Shown piece after piece: positions 57,587 to 64,000 of a stretch of DNA of 64,000 nt. Source of the stretch: Paraburkholderia sp. IMGN_8 (GTDB lineage: Bacteria > Pseudomonadota > Gammaproteobacteria > Burkholderiales > Burkholderiaceae); NCBI RefSeq assembly GCF_038050405.1, contig NZ_CP150901.1, forward strand, positions 1,736,001-1,800,000, written 5' to 3'. The position numbers and the translations under genes were made by a program. A model generated the notes under the pieces. The model saw only the letters and a list, made by a program, of their open reading frames with translations. It ran no database searches and had not been told where the DNA came from. Within the stretch, counting starts at the first letter, position 1; every line of letters starts with the position of its first letter.

Positions 57587-58471
57587 TCAATCCTTCGCCG
57601 CGTATTCGCGATCGAGCTTGTCGTACAGCGGCTTGTTGACGAGCCGCTGGCGTTCGCTGAACGGCGCGACCAGCGTGGCGTCTTCGTCGAGGCGCCCATT
57701 GCTCCTGAGCATGCCGAGCGCGCGTTGCATGCCGAGCACTGCGCCTTGCAGCGCCGCGTTCGCGTACAGCACGATGCCGTAACCGAGCTTGGCGAGCGCT
57801 TCGCGCGATTGCACCGGCGTCTTGCCGCCAATCACGATGTTGATCAGTTGCGGCTTGTCGAACAGCGCCGGCAGGCGCTCGATGTCGGCGAGCGATTCGG
57901 TCGCTTCGATAAACAGAATGTCGGCGCCGGCCTCGATGAAACGATGGCCGCGCTCGATTGCATCTTCGATGCCGTGCACCGCGGCCGCATCGGTGCGCGC
58001 CATGATCTGCAGATTGCCGTCTTCGCGGGCATCGACGGCCGCGCGAATCTTGCCGACCATTTCGCTCGTGCTGACCACTTCCTTGCCGGCGAAGTGGCCG
58101 CATTTCTTCGGCATGATCTGGTCCTCGAACTGGATCACGTCGGCGCCGCTGCGCTCGAGCACGCGCACGGTCTGGCGCACGTTCAGCGCGTTGCCGAAGC
58201 CTGTGTCGGCGTCGACGATCAGCGGCAACGCGACCGCGTCGCGAATCCGCGCCGTGTGTTCGGCGACTTCTGCGAGGCCGATGAAGCCGAGGTCGGGCAG
58301 GCCCAGCGACATGTTGGTGACGCCCGCGCCCGTGATGTAGAGCGCTTCGAAGCCGGCGTCTTCAATCACGCGCGCGCTCATCGCGTTGAAGGAGCCGGGC
58401 ACGAGCAGGCCCTGGCGTTCATTGACTTTGGCGCGGAAGGCGGCGCGGCGGGTAGCGGAAGAGGTGGACAT
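57587..58471 (-). CDS. PEP mutase/isocitrate lyase family enzyme (PrpB-like)
   Basis: A 294-residue TIM-barrel carbon-carbon lyase. It has LLVPGSFNAMSARVIEDAGF, ITGAGVTNMSLGLPDLGF, the Mg-binding IVDADTGFGN and EDQIMPKKCGHFAGKE, where the Cys of KKCGH is the lyase catalytic residue, then IMARTDAAAVHG. True PrpB (2-methylisocitrate lyase) has a somewhat different N-terminus, so this may be a dimethylmalate/oxaloacetate-type relative. A sigma-54 promoter and a divergent PrpR-like activator strongly link it to a propionate- or methylcitrate-like regulon. Start ATG 58471 follows the family alignment. Confidence 0.88.
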   Translation of the reverse strand: MSTSSATRRAAFRAKVNERQGLLVPGSFNAMSARVIEDAGFEALYITGAGVTNMSLGLPDLGFIGLAEVAEHTARIRDAVALPLIVDADTGFGNALNVRQTVRVLERSGADVIQFEDQIMPKKCGHFAGKEVVSTSEMVGKIRAAVDAREDGNLQIMARTDAAAVHGIEDAIERGHRFIEAGADILFIEATESLADIERLPALFDKPQLINIVIGGKTPVQSREALAKLGYGIVLYANAALQGAVLGMQRALGMLRSNGRLDEDATLVAPFSERQRLVNKPLYDKLDREYAAKD

Positions 58472-58522
58472 GATGGTTTGTCTCCGGGTCGTCAGAAGTG
58501 GGATAGAAAGGCCAGCGTGGTT

Positions 58523-58538
58523 TGCAGGAAGCATGCCA
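58523..58538 (-). promoter_or_regulatory. Sigma-54 (-24/-12) promoter of the lyase gene
   Basis: On the minus strand TGGCATGCTTCCTGCA: GG and GC separated by exactly 10 nt, with TGGCATG and CTGCA matching the consensus. It lies about 50 bp upstream of the lyase start and is served by the divergent enhancer-binding protein. Confidence 0.78.
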
Positions 58539-58625
58539 ACTGCCGGTGCGCGGATTTGCGCCGAACAATCAGTAGGTTAGGCGCTAAGGCGCGGCACGGT
58601 GGTTCATGGCAGAATGGCCCGCATG

Positions 58626-58653
58626 TTCCATGAAACGTTTCGTGGAACGTTTC
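58626..58653. promoter_or_regulatory. Palindromic activator site, probable PrpR-like operator
   Basis: TTCCATGAAAC / GTTTCGTGGAA (58626-58647), one mismatch pair, overlapped by a further GAACGTTTC dyad (58645-58653). It lies 88 bp upstream of the sigma-54 promoter, a typical enhancer distance, and directly before the activator's own start. Confidence 0.65.
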
Positions 58654-58674
58654 AGCTACGACCGGAGCGCTGCG

Positions 58675-60660
58675 GTGTCTACTTTCACTTCCCTTGCCAA
58701 CCAGAACACCGGCCGTCCAGGCGTTGCCCTGGTCAGTATCAGCCGTCTGCAAACGCTTTGCGAAACCGTCGCGCCGCGCTATGCCGGGCGCGCCAGGTTT
58801 TTCTCGGTCCGCGAAGGGTACGGGGCCGCCGTCACCGCATTGCAGGCCTATGTCGATGCAGGCGCGGTGGACGTCGTGCTGGCGGCCGGATCGAACGGCG
58901 CCTACTTGCGCGACAACCTGAACGTGCCGGTCGTGATGGTCAAGGTGAACGGCTTCGACGTGTTGAGCGCGATCACCCGCGCCACCACCACGTGGCCCGG
59001 CGCGCAGATCGGCCTCGTGCTGCACGAAACGATCTCACACGAACTCGCCGACCTCAGCGCGTGGCTGAACGTCGGTCTGAAGCAGCGCGCCTACCGTTCA
59101 ATCGACGAAGTGCGGCTCGCCGTCGACAACCTGGCCGCCGAAGGTTGCAGCGTCATCATCGGCCCGGGCATGGCATGCGATTTTGCACAGCAAGCCGGTC
59201 TGGAGAGTGTCTTTCTCTACTCTCTCGGGGCAGTCGAAGAAGCGTTCGAGCGCTCGGTCGAACTGGCGCGCGTGAGCCGTCAGAAGGAATCGAAGCGTGT
59301 GCGTCTGAACACGATCGTTGCTCACCTGCGCGATGGCGTCGCCGCCTTCGACGATGCCGGTCAGCTCGAAGCCGTCAACCCGGCGATGCTCGATCTGCTC
59401 GGCCTCGACGCCCCGAAGGAAGTCCCCTTGGGGGATCGCGAACAGGACGTAGCCGTGCAACTGGCGCGCGCTGTCGGACCGCTGTTGCGCGAGACGTTCG
59501 AACACGGCACGCCGATCGAAGAGCGCATCGAGCAGATCGGCGGCCGTGCGTTGATCGTTAACTGCGTGCCGATCGTCGAGCAGGGCATGCGCTCCGGCTC
59601 GGTGGTGACGGTGCAGGACGCGCTGGTCGCGCAGCGGATCGACCGGTCGCTACGCACCAGCCAGCGGCCGAAGCATCTGGTCGCGCGGCACGATCTGGAT
59701 GATCTGATCGGCGGCTCGGCGGCGCTCGAGCGGGTGCGGCGGCTCGCGCGCGCGGGCGCCGCGCACGACGCGACCGTGCTGTTGAGCGGCGAAAGCGGCA
59801 CGGGCAAGGAACTGGTCGCGCAGGGCATCCACAACGCCAGCCGGCGGCGCGGCAATCCGTTTGTCGCGTTCAATTGCGCGGCGCTGCCCGAGGGGTTGAT
59901 CGAGAGCGAACTATTCGGTCACGAGGAAGGCGCCTTCACCGGCGCGCGGCGCGGCGGCAAACCGGGCCTCTTCGAGATCGCTCATACCGGGACGATTTTC
60001 CTCGACGAGATCGGCGAGATGCCGGCGGCGCTGCAAAGCCGCCTGCTGCGTGTGTTGCAGGAGCGCGAAGTGATGAAGCTCGGCTCGGGGCGCGCGACAC
60101 CAATCGACGTGCGGGTGATCGCCGCCACCCACCGCGATCTGCATGCGCTGGTTGAGCAGGGCGTGTTCCGGGCGGATTTGTATTTTCGTCTGAACCTCCT
60201 TCAGATAGAATTGCCCCCGCTGCGCGAACGGCGCGGCGATGTAGCCCAACTGGCGCGGCACTTGTTAAGCCGCAGCGCGCTCCAATATGGACTGTCGGGC
60301 GCGGCGCTCGAGCGGGTACTGGCGTTCCTCACGCCCTTGTTCGAGCACTATGCGTGGCCGGGCAACGTCCGGGAGCTGGAGAACCTGCTGGCGCGCGCCG
60401 CGATTTATCTGAGCGATCCGGCCGGCGAGGCCTGGCAGGATCTGCAAGCGGTGTTTCCGGAGTTCGGGCGGATGAGTCAGGCAGCGGCTTTGCCGACGCT
60501 TGATGCCGCGGCTGACGCCGCCGGTGGCGCTCCGGCCCGCGTCACCCCGACCCGCGAGGACGTCATGCGCGCCCTCGCGCAGTCCGGCGGCAACCGCGCC
60601 GCGGCGAGCCGGGCGCTCGGGATCGGCCGCACAACCCTGTGGCGGCTGATGAAGGACTGA
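58675..60660 (+). CDS. PrpR-like sigma-54-dependent activator
   Basis: A 661-residue activator. An N-terminal PrpR_N sensor ([59 protein letters not shown]) is followed by a PAS-like linker and an AAA+ core: [28 protein letters not shown] and [10 protein letters not shown]. The C-terminal Fis HTH is [20 protein letters not shown]. The GTG at 58675 is preferred (GGAG 7 nt upstream) because longer starts would translate through the palindromic operator. A 27-bp repeat unit sits in frame near residue 248. It should activate the divergent lyase gene with RpoN in response to a propionate-type metabolite. Confidence 0.9.
   Translation: MSTFTSLANQNTGRPGVALVSISRLQTLCETVAPRYAGRARFFSVREGYGAAVTALQAYVDAGAVDVVLAAGSNGAYLRDNLNVPVVMVKVNGFDVLSAITRATTTWPGAQIGLVLHETISHELADLSAWLNVGLKQRAYRSIDEVRLAVDNLAAEGCSVIIGPGMACDFAQQAGLESVFLYSLGAVEEAFERSVELARVSRQKESKRVRLNTIVAHLRDGVAAFDDAGQLEAVNPAMLDLLGLDAPKEVPLGDREQDVAVQLARAVGPLLRETFEHGTPIEERIEQIGGRALIVNCVPIVEQGMRSGSVVTVQDALVAQRIDRSLRTSQRPKHLVARHDLDDLIGGSAALERVRRLARAGAAHDATVLLSGESGTGKELVAQGIHNASRRRGNPFVAFNCAALPEGLIESELFGHEEGAFTGARRGGKPGLFEIAHTGTIFLDEIGEMPAALQSRLLRVLQEREVMKLGSGRATPIDVRVIAATHRDLHALVEQGVFRADLYFRLNLLQIELPPLRERRGDVAQLARHLLSRSALQYGLSGAALERVLAFLTPLFEHYAWPGNVRELENLLARAAIYLSDPAGEAWQDLQAVFPEFGRMSQAAALPTLDAAADAAGGAPARVTPTREDVMRALAQSGGNRAAASRALGIGRTTLWRLMKD
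59408..59434 (-). repeat. 27-bp unit inserted in frame in the PrpR-like gene
   Basis: On the minus strand this reads CCAAGGGGACTTCCTTCGG followed by GGCG, the same unit as at 3153-3203. It adds nine codons (reading APKEVPLGD) in the linker between the sensor and the AAA+ domain without disturbing the frame. Confidence 0.75.
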
Positions 60661-60687
60661 TCCGGCGTAATAGCCGCCGGCAGGTCG

Positions 60688-60728
60688 GCGGATAGCGTAA
60701 TACTATCGCTATCATTAAAACTATCCGC
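60688..60728 (+). promoter_or_regulatory. Dyad upstream of ahpC, partly OxyR-like
   Basis: GCGGATAG ... CTATCCGC form a perfect outer dyad, with an inner GATAGCG ... CGCTATC. The left half matches OxyR spacing (ATAG-N7-CTAT) but the right half does not. It lies 70 bp before ahpC, so peroxide control is plausible. Confidence 0.45.
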
Positions 60729-60797
60729 TTTACCTATTAAGCGACGTCTGACATACTGACTCCACTTTCCAACCACTCAGCAAAGAGGACTCAGTAA

Positions 60798-61361
60798 ATG
60801 CCGATCATCAACAGTCAAGTCAAACCGTTCAAGGCACAGGCTTATCACAACGGCGATTTCATGACCGTCACTGAAGAAAGCCTGAAGGGCAAGTGGTCGG
60901 TTTTCGTTTTCTACCCGGCTGACTTCACGTTTGTCTGCCCCACCGAGCTGGGCGACCTGGCCGATCGTTACGCCGAATTCCAGAAGCTCGGCGTCGAAAT
61001 CTACAGCGTGTCGACCGATACGCACTTCACGCACAAGGCATGGCACGACACGTCGGACACGATCCAGAAGATCAAGTACCCGATGATCGCTGACCCGACC
61101 CTGGCAATCTCGCGCAACTTCGACGTGCTGATCGAAGAAGAAGGTCTGGCACTGCGCGGCACGTTCGTGGTCAACCCGGAAGGCGAGATCAAGCTGTGCG
61201 AAATCCACGACAACGGCATCGGCCGTGACGCTGGCGAACTGCTCCGCAAGGTGCAAGCTGCGCAATACATCGCGGCTCACCCGGGTGAAGTTTGCCCCGC
61301 CAAGTGGACGCCGGGCGCTGACACGCTGACCCCGTCGCTCGACCTGATCGGCAAGATCTAA
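60798..61361 (+). CDS. ahpC: Alkyl hydroperoxide reductase peroxiredoxin subunit
   Basis: A 187-residue typical 2-Cys peroxiredoxin. The peroxidatic Cys is in [15 protein letters not shown] near residue 47 and the resolving Cys in [13 protein letters not shown] near 166. It reduces peroxides and peroxynitrite and is recycled by AhpF, encoded 153 bp downstream. GAGGACTC precedes the ATG. The gap to ahpF contains two GC hairpins without T runs (about 61384-61400, 61409-61435), possible attenuation or processing sites that would set a higher AhpC level. Confidence 0.97.
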   Translation: MPIINSQVKPFKAQAYHNGDFMTVTEESLKGKWSVFVFYPADFTFVCPTELGDLADRYAEFQKLGVEIYSVSTDTHFTHKAWHDTSDTIQKIKYPMIADPTLAISRNFDVLIEEEGLALRGTFVVNPEGEIKLCEIHDNGIGRDAGELLRKVQAAQYIAAHPGEVCPAKWTPGADTLTPSLDLIGKI

Positions 61362-61514
61362 GGTCCAGGCCCCATCGCAGTAGGCGCCGCGTTGCGGCGC
61401 ATCTCCGTGCGGACCGCTTCATAGCGTGGTCCGCGCGTCCCCGGGCTGCGCGCTTCCTATCCGGAGGCGTGCGGCGCCCGGGACCCAACACCCCTCGTCA
61501 CGGAATCGAAAGCC

Positions 61515-63110
61515 ATGCTTGACGCCAATCTCAAGACTCAGTTGAAAACGTACCTCGAAAAGGTTAGCAGGCCTATCGAGATCGTCGCGTCGCTCGACGA
61601 CAGCGCGAAATCGCAGGAGCTGCTGGCATTGCTGAACGATATCGCGACGCTGTCGGAGCGCGTCTCCGTGATCGAACGTCGCGGCGACGACCAACGCAAG
61701 CCGTCATTTTCGATCGGCGAGCCGGGCAAGGAAGCGGGCATCCGTTTCGCCGGCATTCCGATGGGGCATGAATTCACGTCGCTCGTCCTTGCGCTTTTGC
61801 AGGTCGGCGGCCATCCGGTCAAACTCGACGATGCGGTGATCGAACAGATCCGCGACCTCGACGGCGACTATCAATTCGAAACGTATTTTTCGCTGTCATG
61901 CCAGAACTGCCCGGAAGTCGTGCAGGCGCTGAATGTGATGGCGCTGATCAACCCGCGCATCCGCCACGTGGCAATCGACGGTGCGCTGTTTCAGAACGAA
62001 GTCGAAGCGCGCCAGATCATGGCGGTACCGACCATGTTCATGAACGGCGAAGTGTTCGGCCAGGGCCGCAGCGGCGTGAAGGAAATCCTCGCGAAGCTCG
62101 ATACCAATACCGGTGCGCGTGCAGCGAAGGAACTGGAAAAGAAGCCGGTGTTCGATACGCTGATCGTCGGCGGCGGCCCTGCGGGCGCGGCGGCGGCGAT
62201 TTACTCGGCACGCAAGGGTATTGCGACGGGTGTCGTGGCGGAACGCTTCGGCGGGCAGGTGCTCGATACGCTGGCGATCGAAAACTTCGTCTCCGTCACG
62301 GAAACGGAAGGGCCGAAGTTCGCCACGGCGCTCGAACAGCACGTGAAGAGCTACGAAGTCGACATCATGGACGTGCAGCGCGCCGAAGCGCTGATCCCGG
62401 GCCGCATCAACGAAGTGCGTCTGGCAAACGGCGCGGTGCTGAAGGCCAGGACCGTTATTCTGGCGACCGGTGCGCGCTGGCGCGAAATCAACGTGCCGGG
62501 CGAGCGCGAGTATCGTAATCATGGCGTCGCGTACTGCCCGCATTGCGATGGTCCGCTGTTCAAGGGCAAGCGTGTCGCGGTGATCGGCGGCGGCAATTCG
62601 GGCGTCGAAGCGGCCATCGATCTCGCGGGTATCGTGCGTGAGGTGACGCTGTTCGAATTCGGCGCACAACTGCGTGCCGACGAAGTGCTGCAACGCAAGC
62701 TGCGCAGCCTCGCCAACGTGACGATCGTGACGCAGGCACAGACCACTGAAATCACCGGCGACGGCAAGAAGGTCAACGGTCTGGTTTACAAGGATCTGCG
62801 TTCGGGCGAAACGAAGAACGTCGAACTTGAAGGCGTGTTCGTGCAGATCGGTCTCGTGCCGAACACCGAGTGGCTCAAGGGCACGGTGGAGTTGTCGAAG
62901 CACGGCGAGATCGTCGTCGATGCACGTGGCGCGACTTCGGTGCCGGGCGTGTTCGCCGCCGGCGACGTGACGACGGTGCTGTTCAAGCAGATCGTGATCG
63001 CGGTAGGCGAGGGCGCGAAGGCATCGCTCAGCGCATTCGATCATTTGATCCGCAGCAGTGACGATGACGAAGTGGTCAGCGAGGCTGAAGCGGAACTGGC
63101 GGTTAGCTGA
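61515..63110 (+). CDS. ahpF: Alkyl hydroperoxide reductase flavoprotein subunit F
   Basis: A 531-residue FAD/NADH disulfide reductase. The N-terminal double thioredoxin-like domain has [11 protein letters not shown] (CxxC near 130); the flavoprotein part has [19 protein letters not shown] (FAD), the redox-active [17 protein letters not shown] and [16 protein letters not shown] (NADH), then [16 protein letters not shown]. It passes electrons from NADH to AhpC. The full family length is present. Two consecutive terminators close the operon. Confidence 0.97.
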   Translation: MLDANLKTQLKTYLEKVSRPIEIVASLDDSAKSQELLALLNDIATLSERVSVIERRGDDQRKPSFSIGEPGKEAGIRFAGIPMGHEFTSLVLALLQVGGHPVKLDDAVIEQIRDLDGDYQFETYFSLSCQNCPEVVQALNVMALINPRIRHVAIDGALFQNEVEARQIMAVPTMFMNGEVFGQGRSGVKEILAKLDTNTGARAAKELEKKPVFDTLIVGGGPAGAAAAIYSARKGIATGVVAERFGGQVLDTLAIENFVSVTETEGPKFATALEQHVKSYEVDIMDVQRAEALIPGRINEVRLANGAVLKARTVILATGARWREINVPGEREYRNHGVAYCPHCDGPLFKGKRVAVIGGGNSGVEAAIDLAGIVREVTLFEFGAQLRADEVLQRKLRSLANVTIVTQAQTTEITGDGKKVNGLVYKDLRSGETKNVELEGVFVQIGLVPNTEWLKGTVELSKHGEIVVDARGATSVPGVFAAGDVTTVLFKQIVIAVGEGAKASLSAFDHLIRSSDDDEVVSEAEAELAVS

Positions 63111-63128
63111 TGTTGTTTCGGTAATGGA

Positions 63129-63160
63129 CGGCGGCCTTGGTGGGCCGCCGTTTTTGTTTT
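63129..63160 (+). terminator. Rho-independent terminator 1 after ahpF
   Basis: CGGCGGCC-TTGGT-GGGCCGCCG followed by TTTTTGTTTTT, 18 bp after the stop. Confidence 0.88.
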
Positions 63161-63171
63161 TGCTGCAACTG

Positions 63172-63200
63172 AGCCCGCCTTTGTGCGGGCTTTGTTTTTT
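63172..63200 (+). terminator. Rho-independent terminator 2 after ahpF
   Basis: AGCCCGC-CTTTGT-GCGGGCT followed by TTGTTTTTT, immediately behind the first terminator. Confidence 0.85.
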
Positions 63201-63363
63201 GCCTGTCCGGGCTACTTCATATCCGGTCAATGCTCGATAGGACAAGTCCGATTTGACACGAAGCGTTGTATATGGCTCAAGAGTGACGATAAGTTTGAGC
63301 CTGTCCGATTCATCTGGCGCTAGTTTACCGGTCCTCACAAAGTAGCATACCGAATGAGACCAG

Positions 63364-64000
63364 ATGAACAGGAACAACTACCGGCTGGTGTACAGCCGAC
63401 CGAGAGGAATGCTTGTAGCCGTCGAGGAAACCGCCACGGCGGCGGGCAAGGCAGCAGGACAGACCCGCACGCGCGGCACAACACGTTGCACAGCGTTTTT
63501 CACGCTCCGGCAGATCGCATTCGCCGCGCTTGCGCTGCTCGGCGCACTGCCGACGTTCTCCGGTGCGCAGATCGTTGCAGGCGGAACGCACGCACCGTCC
63601 GTAGTCCAGACTCAAAACGGTCTTGACCAGGTCAACATCAACCGGCCCACAGGCGGGTCAGGCGTTTCCGTCAATACCTATACACGCAGGCGGCGCCGGC
63701 CGATATCAACGTCACCGGCAGCGCGATCAGTCTCGACAAGGGAGCGGCGACGCTGGCGGCAGCGGGCAATGTCAACATCGGTGCGGCGACGGAAACGCAT
63801 GTCGATAATTCGCAGGAATCTGGCGTCACGAACAACGCAAGCACGATTGGCTCGCTGAACGGTAACCTTTCGATTCAGGCAGGCAACAACCTGCATGTCA
63901 CGGGCAGCGACCTGATTGCGGCGCAGAACATCACGGGCACGGGCGCGAACGTCGTCATTGACGCGGCGACCGACACCGCGTCCCGCTCGCAGACGCAAAC
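63364..64000 (+). pseudogene. FhaB/CdiA-type haemagglutinin with internal out-of-frame deletion
   Basis: The 5' part encodes a classical extended signal peptide (ESPR: MNRNNYRLVYSRPRGMLVAV), a hydrophobic core and SGAQIVAGGTHAPSVVQTQN, then GLDQVNINRPTGGSGVSVNT, the start of a TpsA secretion domain. At about 63680 the frame breaks. A different frame then encodes ADINVTGSAISLDKGAATLA and later GNLSIQAGNNLHVTGSDLIA, sequence that belongs thousands of bases downstream in intact FhaB/CdiA proteins. The original frame stops at 63858. A large internal deletion has therefore joined the two ends out of frame. The gene continues past the window; no TpsB (FhaC) partner is visible. Confidence 0.8.

Noticed and set aside
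60688..60728. Full tetra-site OxyR operator at ahpC
   Set aside because: Only the first half (ATAG-N7-CTAT) fits; the second half has the wrong spacing. Kept as an OxyR-like dyad with low confidence.

Overview
The window comes from a high-GC betaproteobacterium, most likely a Paraburkholderia or Burkholderia replicon. The reasons are the convergent rpfF/rpfR pair (BDSF synthase and its PAS-GGDEF-EAL receptor), many GC-rich paralogous regulators and transporters, a stand-alone rpoN, an ESPR-type haemagglutinin start, and a repeat family whose hypothetical ORFs I associate with Paraburkholderia genomes. No rRNA, tRNA or CRISPR array was seen.

Layout. 1-5.2 kb: 5' end of a small membrane protein, an M20 peptidase, then rpfF and rpfR. 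5.4-9.5 kb: a large palindromic repeat holding two near-identical IS50-like IS4-family elements. 9.5-20.8 kb: Lhr-type helicase, aldo-keto reductase, AhpD-like protein with divergent AraC regulator, FUSC protein, rpoN with its own sigma-54-type promoter, and an aminotransferase. 20.8-26.6 kb: an IS110 element inside a repeat, then a LexA-boxed operon of a VRR-NUC (FAN1-like) nuclease and a nuclease-helicase fusion. 26.6-38.9 kb: MscS channel, NIPSNAP protein, MFS pump, VpsR-like sigma-54 activator, a lone TadZ/CpaE-like ATPase and a methyltransferase. 39-42 kb: nadM-nadV NAD salvage operon. 42-44.5 kb: another palindromic repeat split by an IS481 element. 44.5-51.3 kb: a molybdenum locus (ModB-ModC fusion, WtpA/ModA-like binding protein, molybdopterin-domain protein, NifQ-like protein, ModE-like regulator, DUF2325 protein, unknown helical protein) with four matching ModE-like operators. 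51.3-57.3 kb: LysR/MFS pair, NTF2-like protein, prolyl 4-hydroxylase, another MFS pump. 57.6-60.7 kb: PEP mutase/isocitrate-lyase family enzyme with a sigma-54 promoter and a divergent PrpR-like activator. 60.7-63.1 kb: ahpC-ahpF. 63.4 kb to the end: a haemagglutinin/CdiA-type gene with an internal out-of-frame deletion.

The most unusual feature is a family of seven structured repeats (called A-G here). Three are complete inverted pairs of arms around a core (A, D, F); four are single arms of a second subtype (B, C, E, G). Their outer ends often abut stop codons. Four insertion sequences of three families lie inside them, including an IS110 whose predicted bridge RNA carries guides matching the repeat arm. 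The DNA outside each arm shows a strand-specific G+T bias on the strand that runs 5' to 3' into the element, whatever the direction of the flanking gene. I read this as a possible trace of recurrent single-strand exposure next to the repeats. That reading is inference; the composition and layout are visible in the sequence.
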